Below, piece after piece: positions 45,995 to 55,922 of a DNA stretch of 64,000 bases. The position numbers and the translations under genes are program-made. Numbering within the stretch: the stretch's first letter is position 1; every line of letters begins with the position of its first letter. The notes under the pieces were generated by a model. The model ran no database searches and was not told the origin of the DNA. It worked only from the letters and a program-made list of their open reading frames with translations. The stretch is from JABJGO01 sp963921245 (GTDB taxonomy: Bacteria > Pseudomonadota > Alphaproteobacteria > Rhodospirillales > Casp-alpha2). Location of the stretch: assembly GCA_963921245.4 (NCBI GenBank), contig CAWUEY030000001.1, positions 620,001-684,000 of the forward strand. Reading direction: 5' to 3'.

Positions 45995-48990
45995 GCGGCT
46001 CCTACCGTACCGCCGAAGGCGGCGCTATTGATCGTAACAAACCTCTATCCTTTACCTTTGACGGCGTGCGTTACGTCGGATACCAGGGTGACACGCTTGC
46101 CTCGGCCCTGTTGGCCAATGGCGTGAAGCTCATTGCCCGTTCTTTCAAGTACCACCGCCCTCGCGGTATTATGTCTGCGGGTGCCGAAGAGCCTTGCGGC
46201 ATGGTTCAATTGCGTGAAGGTAATCGTACCGAACCCAATATCCGGGCGACACAGGTCGAACTGTTCGATGGTTTGGTCGCGTCTTCACAGAACCGCTGGC
46301 CGTCGGTCAAATGGGACATCAATTCTATCAACAATCTGTTCAATCGCATGCTTCCTGCCGGGTTTTACTACAAAACTTTCATGTGGCCGAAAGCTATGTG
46401 GATGACCTATGAGGAAATCATTCGTCATGCCGCCGGTATGGGCAAAGCCCCGGAATTGCCCGATCCGGATCGTTATGAACACATGCATGCCTATTGTGAC
46501 GTACTGATTGCTGGTGCCGGACCGGCTGGTCTGATGGCTGCCAGAACAGCGGCCAAAGCCGGGGCGCGGGTGATCCTCGCCGATGAGAATCCGGATCTCG
46601 GAGGATATCTCCGGGGTCGTCGTAAGGAGATTGGTGGCAAACCGGCCATGGAATGGGTTGAAAAGGTTCGTGCCGAGCTGGAGGAAATGCAAGACGTAAC
46701 GATCCTGCCCCGCACGACGGTTGCCTGTTACTATGATCACAACATGCTGGTTCTCAACGAACGTAGCGGTGATCACCTGCCGACGGCAGAAGGATGGATT
46801 CCCCGCCAGCGGAACTGGAAGGTTTGGGCAAAGCAGGTGATTTTGGCTACGGGCGCCATCGAACGCCCCCTGGTGTTCGGTAACAATGATATTCCCGGCG
46901 TGATGCTCACCAATGCGGCGCAGACCTACGTCAATCAGTACGGTGTCATGACCGGGCGGGATGCTGTTCTCTTCACCAACAATGACAGCGCCTATGAAGC
47001 GGCTCTTGATATGATGGATGGTGGAATGCGGGTTGCCGCCATCATCGACAACCGTATGCACCTGTCCGATGCTTGCGAGGCTGTTCGCGAGCGGGGTGTG
47101 CCCATATTCAATAACCATGTGGTCTTTAACGTGAAAGGCAATAAACGTGGCGTTCAGGGTGTGGAAATCATGGCCCTGAACGACGACGGCGATCACCTTG
47201 AGGGCAAGGTTATCCGGATGGAATGTGATGTGGTTTGCATGTCCGGCGGCTGGACCCCGACGGTGCATCTGTTCAGTCAATCCCGCGGCAAATTACGTTG
47301 GGACGATGGGAAGGCGACATTCGTTCCGGATGTATCATTCCAGCAGGAACAATCAGCGGGTTCCTGTAACGGTACCTGGGGATTGAGCAGTTGCATGAAA
47401 GAAGGGGCGAAGGTTGGAGCCGCCGCGGCGCGGGCCGCCGGTCTGGATGGTGCCAAGGCTGCGCGGGCACCAAAAGCCGAGGATGACGGCATGGGCGATA
47501 TCCGCCCCATGTGGCGAATACCGCTGCCGCCGCGTACACACCTGAAACGGTTTGTGGACTTCCAGGACGATGTAGCCGCCAGTGATGTGGAGCTTGCCAT
47601 TCGCGAGGGGTACACCTCTATCGAACATACCAAACGCTATACAACGTTGGGCATGGGCACAGATCAGGGTAAAACATCGAATGTTAACGGTCTTGCCATT
47701 GCATCAGAAGTTCTGAATAAACCGATCCCGAAAGTGGGGCATACGACGTTTCGTCCGCCTTATACGGCCATCACGACAGGTGCCATTGTCGGGCGGGAAA
47801 AAGGTCATCATTTCTCTCCGACCCGACGGACAGCACTCTATGACTGGCACAAGGAAGCTGGTGCCGAGTTTATACCCGCCGGTATGTGGTGGCGGGCCCA
47901 GTATTACCAGCAGCCGGGTGAGGGCATGTGGGATGCGATTTACCGCGAAACCCTCAATGTCCGAACAAATGTTGGGCTCTGTGACGTTTCCCCGCTGGGT
48001 AAAATCGATATCCAGGGACCGGATGCAGCGGAGTTCCTAAATCGCTGCTACATCAACGGCTTTGGCAAACTGCCCGTGGGCAAGTGCCGGTATGGTGTGA
48101 TGCTGCGTGAAGACGGTATCGTTTACGATGACGGCACGACATCGCGACTCGGCGAAAATCATTTCATGATGACAACAACGACGGCTAAGGCGGCGCAGGT
48201 GCTTCAGCATCTTGAGTATCTGTTGGATGTGCATTGGCCTGACTTGAATGTACATGTGGTCTCGGTGACCGAGGAATGGTGCGGTATCGCCGTTGCCGGT
48301 CCGCACAGCCGGGAATTGATTTCACGCATCACGGCCGCGGATGTTTCAAACGATGCCCTGCCGTTTATGGGTGTCACGCAAGCAGATACGGCTGGTGTTC
48401 CGGGCCGTATCTATCGCATCAGTTTCTCCGGGGAGCTGGCCTACGAGCTGGGGGTGCCTGCCGATTGGGGGCGTCACGTCTGGGAGGCCCTGATGGAGAA
48501 AGGCGAAGACCTTGGTGTTCAACCCTATGGCATGGAAGCTATGTCGATCCTCCGTATTGAAAAGGGCCACATTACAGGCAATGAAATCAACGGTCGAACG
48601 ACAGCAGATGATTTGGGCTTTGCTGGCATGACGTCGACCAAGAAACCTTTCATCGGTTCCCGTTCGTTGAATAAGCCAGCGTACCTTGAAAGTGATCGCA
48701 AGCAATTGGTAGGTATGAAATCCGTGGATGGAAAAACCAAAATCCCGCGCGGGGCACAGATTGTTGCCGATCCAAACGAGCCAATTCCCATGGAGATGCT
48801 AGGTGAGGTCACGGCCAACTGCTACAGCCCCAACCTGAAGGAATTCATCGGTTTGGGAATCGTCAAAGCCGGTCGCATGCGGTATGGCGATCAGTTGTGG
48901 GCTTATTCCCCGTTGACCAATGAGAATACCAGGGTCGAAATTTGTAGCCCGCACATGTTTGATCCTGAAGGGAAGAGGCTCCGTGGCTAA
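45991..48990 (+). CDS. soxA: Sarcosine oxidase, alpha subunit
   Basis: The 999-residue subunit has, in order, an N-terminal ferredoxin-like domain (about 15-105, no cluster cysteines visible), an NAD-binding Rossmann domain with LIAGAGPAGLMAARTAA at about 171-188, an oxidoreductase middle and a C-terminal GcvT-like folate domain (from about 600). It passes the methyl group as a one-carbon unit to tetrahydrofolate. It overlaps soxD by four bases and soxG by eight. Confidence 0.96.
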   Translation: MSGSYRTAEGGAIDRNKPLSFTFDGVRYVGYQGDTLASALLANGVKLIARSFKYHRPRGIMSAGAEEPCGMVQLREGNRTEPNIRATQVELFDGLVASSQNRWPSVKWDINSINNLFNRMLPAGFYYKTFMWPKAMWMTYEEIIRHAAGMGKAPELPDPDRYEHMHAYCDVLIAGAGPAGLMAARTAAKAGARVILADENPDLGGYLRGRRKEIGGKPAMEWVEKVRAELEEMQDVTILPRTTVACYYDHNMLVLNERSGDHLPTAEGWIPRQRNWKVWAKQVILATGAIERPLVFGNNDIPGVMLTNAAQTYVNQYGVMTGRDAVLFTNNDSAYEAALDMMDGGMRVAAIIDNRMHLSDACEAVRERGVPIFNNHVVFNVKGNKRGVQGVEIMALNDDGDHLEGKVIRMECDVVCMSGGWTPTVHLFSQSRGKLRWDDGKATFVPDVSFQQEQSAGSCNGTWGLSSCMKEGAKVGAAAARAAGLDGAKAARAPKAEDDGMGDIRPMWRIPLPPRTHLKRFVDFQDDVAASDVELAIREGYTSIEHTKRYTTLGMGTDQGKTSNVNGLAIASEVLNKPIPKVGHTTFRPPYTAITTGAIVGREKGHHFSPTRRTALYDWHKEAGAEFIPAGMWWRAQYYQQPGEGMWDAIYRETLNVRTNVGLCDVSPLGKIDIQGPDAAEFLNRCYINGFGKLPVGKCRYGVMLREDGIVYDDGTTSRLGENHFMMTTTTAKAAQVLQHLEYLLDVHWPDLNVHVVSVTEEWCGIAVAGPHSRELISRITAADVSNDALPFMGVTQADTAGVPGRIYRISFSGELAYELGVPADWGRHVWEALMEKGEDLGVQPYGMEAMSILRIEKGHITGNEINGRTTADDLGFAGMTSTKKPFIGSRSLNKPAYLESDRKQLVGMKSVDGKTKIPRGAQIVADPNEPIPMEMLGEVTANCYSPNLKEFIGLGIVKAGRMRYGDQLWAYSPLTNENTRVEICSPHMFDPEGKRLRG

Positions 48991-49603
48991 TATAGTGGAA
49001 GTTGAACGCCGTTCCGCATTGGCGGACTGTTATGAAACCGGCATTTTTGGTGCCGATGTTGAAGCCCCGGGCGTTACTCTGTCGGAACGCCGCCCGCTCA
49101 CAATCGTCCATGTGGCGGGAAAAGCAGACGATAGCGCCTTTTCTGCAGGTATTAAAAAGGCCTGTGGCTGTGACCTGCCTACAGAACCGGGTACCATTGC
49201 CTCATCGGGAAATATGTCTCTGATTTGGCTGGCACCGGCGCGCTGGTTGGCGGTGGCACCTGAGCGCGGTCCAGGGGTGCTGGAAGGTGCCTTGCGTAAC
49301 GCCTGCGGTGACAATGGTGCCATCATTGATGTGAGCCATGGTCGCACGGTAATCCGACTGTCCGGTTCCGACGCGCGAACCGTGCTGATGAAAGGCGCAC
49401 CGCTGGATTTTCATGCCAGGGTCTTCACGCCGGGGCGGGCCATGCAAAGCGCCATTTCCCAATGTGGTGTCGTGATCACCTGCGTGGCGGACAACACGTT
49501 CGATATCTATGTGTTCCGTGCGTTTGGGCAACACATGTGGGAATGGGCAACCGATGCCGCAGGGGAATTCGGATACACTGTCGCGGACGTTGTGTCGGAA
49601 TAG
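48983..49603 (+). CDS. soxG: Sarcosine oxidase, gamma subunit
   Basis: The 206-residue product is a GcvT-like small subunit. The start is GTG 48983, with GAGG four bases upstream, overlapping the soxA stop by eight. Typical parts are IWLAPARWLAV and VIDVSHGRTVIRLSG, and the end VFRAFGQHMWEWATDAAGEFG. It closes the soxBDAG operon. Confidence 0.92.
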   Translation: MANIVEVERRSALADCYETGIFGADVEAPGVTLSERRPLTIVHVAGKADDSAFSAGIKKACGCDLPTEPGTIASSGNMSLIWLAPARWLAVAPERGPGVLEGALRNACGDNGAIIDVSHGRTVIRLSGSDARTVLMKGAPLDFHARVFTPGRAMQSAISQCGVVITCVADNTFDIYVFRAFGQHMWEWATDAAGEFGYTVADVVSE

Positions 49604-50038
49604 TTTTATCGAGTTTTGTAAAACTGATTCAGTGTTGGAAAAGCAAGCTACCAGCGGATATCGGGATCAAAACCAGCAAAATGCCCTTGAACAAGACTTC
49701 ATTGAGCCGACAATGCTCGTGGGCCGGCCCCATAGAAGGCTTACCCCTGTCTGTTCTGTGAGCAATCCGTTGCACGCAGACCCGGCGAGCGTGGGGCTGA
49801 GGATCATGGCGCAGGCAACGCCTGCCGCGCCAACCACAAACGCTGTCAGGAACGTGCCAGCGATGATAACGGGGAGATAGGGGGTGCGCTCCAGAATGGC
49901 GAAATCTCCATGTAGAGGCGGTGATTCTTGAGTGGGGTACCTCAATCATAGAGAAGAGCAGGTGTCGTGTTGCAAGGCCTTGCTCGACCAGTATTATCCA
50001 GCACGGGCTTGCCTTTGGCGGCATCTTGGAGTCCCGTA
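49604..50038. other. Intergenic region with possible transporter fragment
   Basis: No convincing intact gene is seen in these 435 bases. On the minus strand, from about 49945 to 49780, a frame encodes a hydrophobic piece (LPVIIAGTFLTAFVVGAAGV then ACAMILSP) that resembles part of a membrane transporter of the TauE type. It then runs on without features to 49667. It could be a remnant or a chance shadow. Confidence 0.3.
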
Positions 50039-50785
50039 ATGTTTGACGAGACGACACTGATTTTGATCGCTCTGATCATGGCGTTTGGTGGCACTGTAAA
50101 AGGTACTCTCGGTTTGGGGATGCCGCTGGTTTCGATTGGCCTCCTTTCAACATTTTTACCGGCCACGGAAGTTCTCGGTCTCGTTATCTTGCCGATTTTG
50201 TTTACGAATCTGTTTCAGGTCTACGAAGCGGGGGGCGGGCGACAGGTCATACGGGACTGGTGGCCGATGATTGTCTGCCTCTGGGGCGGTTTAGTCGTTG
50301 GTGGTTCTATTCTCGTTGTTCTTGATCCGTCGTTGCTCTATGCGATGATCGGCTCTTTGCTGATCGTGTTTTGCGTTTTGAGCCTCGCGCGATCTGAAAT
50401 GCATATTCCTGAACAGCTTGTTTTCCGATCAAGTCTTCTGGTTGGTGGGGTTGCCGGTATTATTGGCGGAATTTCCGCAATCTGGGGTCCGCCGGTGTCC
50501 ATGTTCCTGTTGGCGACGGGGATAAAAAAGGAGGAATTCGTCCGAACCGTAGGCGTGATGTGGAGCGCAGGTGCCATTCCCTTGACGGTTTTTTATGTCG
50601 CAATTGGTCTTCTGGGACAGCATAATTTTCACTATTCCCTGGCCGCCTGTATTCCCGCACTGATCGGATTGTGGATTGGGCAGCGTATTCGAAAACGATT
50701 GCCTCAGGAGGCATTCAGGAAAACACTGCTGATGGTTCTGTTAGTAATCGGTGCCAATTTGATTCGACGGTCTTTCATCTCATGA
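50039..50785 (+). CDS. TauE/SafE family anion exporter
   Basis: The 248-residue membrane protein has about eight hydrophobic segments and TauE/SafE features: a duplicated GTVKGTLGLGMPLVSIGLL-like block near the N-terminus and GVAGIIGGISAIWGPPVSMF in the middle. The family exports sulfite, sulfonates or organic acids. Given the taurine genes 10 kb away, sulfite export is possible, but the position after soxG is not diagnostic. TTGGAG lies about seven bases before ATG 50039. It overlaps the azlC-like gene by four bases, forming a small exporter operon. Confidence 0.85.
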   Translation: MFDETTLILIALIMAFGGTVKGTLGLGMPLVSIGLLSTFLPATEVLGLVILPILFTNLFQVYEAGGGRQVIRDWWPMIVCLWGGLVVGGSILVVLDPSLLYAMIGSLLIVFCVLSLARSEMHIPEQLVFRSSLLVGGVAGIIGGISAIWGPPVSMFLLATGIKKEEFVRTVGVMWSAGAIPLTVFYVAIGLLGQHNFHYSLAACIPALIGLWIGQRIRKRLPQEAFRKTLLMVLLVIGANLIRRSFIS

Positions 50786-51495
50786 CGAACAAAATCTGGC
50801 AATCGGGGTTCCGCGCCGCCATTGGCATGCCGTCCCTGGTGTTATTTGCTTCCATGATGGGGTTTGGCTCACTGGCCAGGGAAGCTTCTGTCCCCTTAAT
50901 TCCTTCAATCATCACAACCCTCGGGATTTGGGGGCTGCCGGGACAAATGGTGATGGTAGAGGGGCTGGCCCTGGGGATGCCGCTATTTGCCATTACGGTG
51001 GGTGTGTCAATTGCGAATGCACGGTTCCTGCCAATGACACTGGCGATCACGCCATTTTTATCGGACTGGAAAGCATCTCTTTTCAGGCGCCTTTTATTTG
51101 CCCAATTGATAACCCTGACGCCCTGGGCAATGGCGTTGCAACGCTGGCCGGAAATGGCGCGAGACGACCGTGTTCCGTATTACGTGGGTTACTCTGCCAT
51201 GTGTATGATCGGGGCCACCTGTGGCACAGCTCTGGGTCATGAACTTGCGGGTGTTCTGCCGCGCCCACTGACTCTGAGCTTGATTTTTCTCAGTCCGGCG
51301 TTCTTTGCCATGGTGTTTGCTAGCACACGGCAGCGGGCCAGCGTTCTCGCCCTGTTCGCTGGGGCCGCTATGGGACCAGCGTTACACATGGTTTCGCCCG
51401 ACTGGGGCTTGCCTGCGACCGGCCTGATTGCAGGAAGCCTGGCTTTTGGAGTGGATGCAGCCATACGGTCCCGTCAAAAAAAGGGAAACGGTTAG
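50782..51495 (+). CDS. azlC: AzlC-like amino acid exporter subunit
   Basis: The 237-residue protein has the AzlC (branched-chain amino acid export) features: about five membrane segments, starting FRAAIGMPSLVLFASMMGFG, and the VSIANARFLPM region. AzlC works with the small AzlD. It overlaps the TauE-like gene (ATGA) and lies just before an azlD-like gene, so the pair is complete. The exported substrate is not known; branched-chain amino acids are the known case. Confidence 0.85.
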   Translation: MTNKIWQSGFRAAIGMPSLVLFASMMGFGSLAREASVPLIPSIITTLGIWGLPGQMVMVEGLALGMPLFAITVGVSIANARFLPMTLAITPFLSDWKASLFRRLLFAQLITLTPWAMALQRWPEMARDDRVPYYVGYSAMCMIGATCGTALGHELAGVLPRPLTLSLIFLSPAFFAMVFASTRQRASVLALFAGAAMGPALHMVSPDWGLPATGLIAGSLAFGVDAAIRSRQKKGNG

Positions 51496-51496
51496 C

Positions 51497-51826
51497 ATGT
51501 CTGATTCGATTTATGGTGTTTGGCCGGTTATCGCAGCATCTGTCTTTGGTACATATATCTGGCGCGTCGGCGGCATGTTGATCGCTAGCAGGGTGACGGC
51601 AGACAGCCCGCTATCGCGCTGGTTTACCTGCGTGGCCTATGCCGTGCTTGCCGGGTTTATCGCACGGATGCTTATCCTGCCGGAAGGCAGTTTGGCCGAG
51701 GTTGCATTGGCAAACAAGCTGCTTCCCCTGGCAGCAGGATTTATCGTTCTGTTTTTGATGAAAAGAAACGTGGAAGCCGGTACGGCAACGGCGTTCCTGG
51801 TATTCGTGGGAATGGCTGTTCTGTAA
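51497..51826 (+). CDS. azlD: AzlD-like small membrane protein
   Basis: The 109-residue protein has three to four membrane segments. Its start IYGVWPVIAASVFGTYIWRV is typical of AzlD, which pairs with AzlC. It starts immediately after azlC. A 139-base gap follows before the FAD-GcvT gene. The call is from layout and position, as the family is poorly conserved. Confidence 0.82.
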   Translation: MSDSIYGVWPVIAASVFGTYIWRVGGMLIASRVTADSPLSRWFTCVAYAVLAGFIARMLILPEGSLAEVALANKLLPLAAGFIVLFLMKRNVEAGTATAFLVFVGMAVL

Positions 51827-51965
51827 ACTGCAATACTGCTCGTCGATACAAGACTTGTTTCTCTGCCTTGGCAGAAAATTTTTCCTGGCAGGTATGTGAG
51901 GATGTCTTGACCGCCTTTTTAGCCGCGGTTTACCGTCTCGCAGCAGAAATTCGGAGGATGTTTCA

Positions 51966-54380
51966 ATGAAATCGAGGGTTCAGGTTGTTGTCATCGGTGG
52001 AGGCGTTGTTGGCTGTAGCGTTCTTTATCATCTGACCAAGATGGGTTGGAAGGATGTGGTTCTGGTCGAGCGTTCGGAGCTAACATCCGGGTCCACCTGG
52101 CACGCCGCTGGTGGCTTCCATACCTTGAATGCAGATACCAACATGGCAGCCCTTCAGGGGTACACCATCAAGCTCTACCAGGAACTTGAGGAGATCAGCG
52201 GACAGTCGTGTGGCCTGCACCACGTCGGTGGTATTACGCTTGCGTCAGATAATGATCGCATGGATTACCTGAAGGCCGAGCATGCAAAACACCGTCATAT
52301 GGGCCTTGAGACGCGCCTGGTCGGGCTCGATGAAATCAAGGAACTGTGTCCGGTTATCAACACAAATGGTGTTATCGGCGGTATGTACGACCCTCTTGAT
52401 GGTCATCTGGACCCATCGGGAACAACCCATGCCTATGCCAAGGCGGCCCGCCGCCAGGGGGCGGAAATATATCTTCGTAATCGGGTTGTGGAATTAAATC
52501 CGAGGGGGGACGGTTCCTGGGATGTGGTAACAGAGCAGGGCACAGTTCATACCGATTACGTCGTCAATGCCGGAGGATTGTGGGCTCGGGAAGTCAATGA
52601 AATGGCAGGCATTTATCTGCCGTTATTGCCCATGGAGCACCAATACATCGTCACGGATGACATTCCTGAAGTCTATGAACGGGAAACGGAGCTCCCCCAC
52701 GTCATGGACCCAACTGGAGAGAGTTACTTTCGTCAGGAAGGTCGCGGCCTGGTTCTTGGAACCTACGAACAGCGATGCGAGCCCTGGTCATTGGATGGCA
52801 CGCCTTGGGAATTCGGGCACGAGCTTCTGGAAAACAAACTGGATCGCATCAGTGAATCCCTGGAGATGGCTTATCACCGGTATCCCTGTCTGGAATCGGC
52901 CGGGATCAAAACTATTATCAACGGACCGTTTACATTTGCCCCCGATGGTAACCCGCTGGTGGGTCCCGTGCCGGGCCTCCCGGGTTTTTGGACAGCCTGT
53001 GCTGTCATGGCCGGGTTCAGCCAGGGTGGCGGTGTCGGCCTGACGGTAGCGGAATGGATGGTCGAGGGTGAGCCGTCCCGCGATGTCTTTGCCATGGATG
53101 TCTCCCGGTTTGGCGATTACTGTAGCCGCTCTTACACACGCGATACGGTGGTTCAGAATTATCAACGCCGGTTTGCCGTGTCCTATCCCAATGAAGAGCT
53201 GCCCGCCGGACGGCCCTTGAAAACGACGCCCTTGTACGGCATCTGGAAATCCCGGAATGCGGTGTTTGGACATATGTTTGGTATGGAGGCTGTAAACTAT
53301 TTTGCTCCTGAAGGTGAAGAGCCGTACGAAATTCCATCCTTCCGCCGGTCAAACGCGTTTGATGTGGTCGCCGAGGAATGTCGCGCCGTTCGTGAAGCTG
53401 TTGGTCTCAATGAAGTCCATAATTTTGGAAAGTTCGAGGTAACCGGGCCAGATGCGGAAAGCTGGCTCAACCACATAATGACCAACAGGGTGCCGTCGGC
53501 TGGAAAAATGGCACTGACTGCCATGCTCAGTTCCAAGGGTAAAATCATCGGTGATTTCACCATGTCACGGTTGGGCTCGGAACGGATTCAACTGACGGCG
53601 TCCTATGGTTCCCAGGCTTTCCACATGCGTTGGTTTGAGGATCATCTGCCTGAGATAGGTGTCCATGTGGAAAACATTTCCGATAGTCGTATCGGCTTGC
53701 AGATTGCCGGGCCCAACGCACGTGAATTGCTGTCACGGGTGACCCGGACGGATGTATCCAATGAAGCCATGCCGTTCCTGAGTGTTCGGGAAATGGATGT
53801 TGGTATGGTGCCTGCCATTGTTTGCCGCGTGAGTTACACGGGCGGGTTGGGCTATGAAATGTACGTGGAGCCCAGACATCAGGTGGCGCTCTACCATGCG
53901 CTGACAAATGCCGGAGAGGGTCTGGGGCTTCGCCCCTTTGGCATGCGTGCCATGATGTCGTTACGATTGGAAAAATCCTTCGGTTCATGGCTTCGGGAAT
54001 TCAAACCCGACTATACACCGATAGAAACGGGGCTTGATCGGTTTGTTCGTTATGAAAAGAATGATTTCATCGGACGCGGCGCGGCTGTGGCCGAACGGGA
54101 TAATCCGGGTCCGCGCAAGCTGGTTACCATGGTCGTTGATGCGGATGATGCGGACGTTGTAGCAGACGAGCCTATCTGGCGTGGTGATGACGTCATTGGT
54201 TTTGTGACCTCCGGTGGCTACGCGCATTACAGTCAGAAATCCGTTGCTATGGGGTTTGTGCCGCGGGAACTGGCTTCCGAGGGAGAAGCATTCGAGATTG
54301 AGATACTGGGGCACAAGCGCGCCGCACAAATCATCACGCAGCCGCTCTTTGATCCGGAGGCCAAACAGATGCGCGGATAG
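51966..54380 (+). CDS. FAD- and folate-dependent demethylating dehydrogenase (paralogue 2)
   Basis: This 804-residue protein has the same layout as the one at 27060: FAD domain (VVVIGGGVVGCSVLYHL at about 7-23), His46 in TWHAAG as probable covalent FAD attachment, and a C-terminal GcvT-like domain from about residue 420. GGAGGA lies seven bases upstream. It likely oxidises dimethylglycine, sarcosine or a related N-methyl compound. It is followed by a DAO-type oxidase, a nitrilase and an unknown gene on the same strand. Presence of two such enzymes plus SoxBDAG implies separate substrates. Confidence 0.87.
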   Translation: MKSRVQVVVIGGGVVGCSVLYHLTKMGWKDVVLVERSELTSGSTWHAAGGFHTLNADTNMAALQGYTIKLYQELEEISGQSCGLHHVGGITLASDNDRMDYLKAEHAKHRHMGLETRLVGLDEIKELCPVINTNGVIGGMYDPLDGHLDPSGTTHAYAKAARRQGAEIYLRNRVVELNPRGDGSWDVVTEQGTVHTDYVVNAGGLWAREVNEMAGIYLPLLPMEHQYIVTDDIPEVYERETELPHVMDPTGESYFRQEGRGLVLGTYEQRCEPWSLDGTPWEFGHELLENKLDRISESLEMAYHRYPCLESAGIKTIINGPFTFAPDGNPLVGPVPGLPGFWTACAVMAGFSQGGGVGLTVAEWMVEGEPSRDVFAMDVSRFGDYCSRSYTRDTVVQNYQRRFAVSYPNEELPAGRPLKTTPLYGIWKSRNAVFGHMFGMEAVNYFAPEGEEPYEIPSFRRSNAFDVVAEECRAVREAVGLNEVHNFGKFEVTGPDAESWLNHIMTNRVPSAGKMALTAMLSSKGKIIGDFTMSRLGSERIQLTASYGSQAFHMRWFEDHLPEIGVHVENISDSRIGLQIAGPNARELLSRVTRTDVSNEAMPFLSVREMDVGMVPAIVCRVSYTGGLGYEMYVEPRHQVALYHALTNAGEGLGLRPFGMRAMMSLRLEKSFGSWLREFKPDYTPIETGLDRFVRYEKNDFIGRGAAVAERDNPGPRKLVTMVVDADDADVVADEPIWRGDDVIGFVTSGGYAHYSQKSVAMGFVPRELASEGEAFEIEILGHKRAAQIITQPLFDPEAKQMRG

Positions 54381-54605
54381 CTGAAGCCTTCGTTGCTGTA
54401 GATTGGGAAACGAATTTGGGTGATCCCGATAAGGAGACCGTCCAAATTAGCAGACAGATCAGGGCTGCTTGGGGGGTAGCGGTTCATTGCAGGTCCTTTT
54501 CATGCGCACGATGGATGATTGCATTTTCGCTCGTGGGTTTCGTGACACATATTCAGACCAAATTGAACATTGATCCATTGGGCCATATGGGTTTGACTTC
54601 GTAAT

Positions 54606-55922
54606 ATGGCTGCGGCGCGGAAAAAACCCATGAAAAACACGCCCGTTTGGTGGGAGGATGCGCCCAGAGCGCTGAACACCCCTGAAGAATCTGTGCCGAA
54701 AATGACCGATGTCCTGGTTGTCGGTGCCGGATTTACAGGCATGAGCGCGGCCATGACTCTGGCGAGAGCGGGGCGATCGGTTGTGGTTCTTGAAAAGGAA
54801 GTGCTCGGTTTCGGAGCCAGTACCCGAAATGGCGGCATGATTGGCGGCGGTCACCGTGTTGCTTTCGACGACGTATCCAGAAAATACGGTGATCAGGTTG
54901 CTGCGGCGGTCCTGGGTGAAGGCAAACTCGCACCGGCTTACACGACGGATTTGATCAAGCATGAAGGTATCGATTGTGATTTTGTGCGATGCGGTCGGTT
55001 CCGAGGAGCCTGGAGACCCCGGGACTACGAAACCATTGCCAGAGAAACCGAAATCTTGCGAAAAAGGCTCGGTGTCCATATTGAAATGGTCTCAAAGGCT
55101 GAGGTTCACAGGGAAGTCGCCACAGATGCTTACCATGGTGGATCGATCTATACAGAACACGGAGGCTTGCATCCCGCCAAGCTGTTCGATGGCCTGCACA
55201 GGCTTGCTGTGGAGGCCGGGGTTGCCTGCTTCGATCAGTGTCCGCTAACCCGTGTTCGTCACGATGAAACCCGGTATGTTGTTGATACACCCCGGGGACA
55301 AATTCGCGCGGGTGATGTCGTTATGGCAACCAATGGCTATACAACATCGGTGCGTCAGAACCTCAGGAAATCCATAATCCCCATCGCCAGTTACATGATT
55401 GCGACCGAACCATTGGGTAAAGATGTTGTTAAATCCCTGTTTCCCAGCAGCCGCATGATTGTCGAAACCCGTTCCCGTCACTGTTATTACCGTCCATCAC
55501 CGGATGGAAAGCGTGTCTTGCTTGGCGGGCGGGCCGCCCTGAATCATATCAATACGGCCAAGAGTGCGGGAACGCTCAGGGACTTGTTAACAGGTGTTCT
55601 GCCCCAGTTGAAAGATGCGGGTATTTCTCACTCCTGGCTGGGTACATTAGGATTCACAAAAGATCATTTACCGCGGGTCGGAAGGGACGCTGACGGCATC
55701 TATTATGCCATGGGTTATTCGGGATCTGGCGTTGCCATGGCACCCTACCTGGGGTGGCGGGTGGCTAACAAGGTTCTGGGCACGTCTGATGGAAAGACCG
55801 GGTTCGATCCTATGGATTTCCCTCACATTGCTCTCCATACCTTCATTCCATTGGCGTTGCCCTTCGTGAATTTGTGGTATCATTGGAAAGACCTTCGGGA
55901 AAACAGGGAAGGTGGAAAATGA
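54606..55922 (+). CDS. DAO-family FAD oxidoreductase (PuuB/amine oxidase-like)
   Basis: The 438-residue protein has the motif VLVVGAGFTGMSAAMTLARAG at about residue 35 and the FGASTRNGGMIGGG loop typical of gamma-glutamylputrescine oxidase and relatives. A C-terminal IYYAMGYSGSGVAMAPYLG block completes the FAD site. The substrate is a secondary or primary amine, not determined. It overlaps the following nitrilase gene by four bases. An alternative start is at 54630. A 225-base gap, with nothing seen in it, separates it from the dehydrogenase upstream. Confidence 0.88.
   Translation: MAAARKKPMKNTPVWWEDAPRALNTPEESVPKMTDVLVVGAGFTGMSAAMTLARAGRSVVVLEKEVLGFGASTRNGGMIGGGHRVAFDDVSRKYGDQVAAAVLGEGKLAPAYTTDLIKHEGIDCDFVRCGRFRGAWRPRDYETIARETEILRKRLGVHIEMVSKAEVHREVATDAYHGGSIYTEHGGLHPAKLFDGLHRLAVEAGVACFDQCPLTRVRHDETRYVVDTPRGQIRAGDVVMATNGYTTSVRQNLRKSIIPIASYMIATEPLGKDVVKSLFPSSRMIVETRSRHCYYRPSPDGKRVLLGGRAALNHINTAKSAGTLRDLLTGVLPQLKDAGISHSWLGTLGFTKDHLPRVGRDADGIYYAMGYSGSGVAMAPYLGWRVANKVLGTSDGKTGFDPMDFPHIALHTFIPLALPFVNLWYHWKDLRENREGGK

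Noticed and set aside
46285..47280. A 331-codon frame antisense to soxA, and other long antisense frames (for example 4582-5163, 7598-8281, 9069-9806).
   Set aside because: They lie wholly inside strongly recognised genes, have no family features or ribosome binding sites and follow from codon bias on the other strand.
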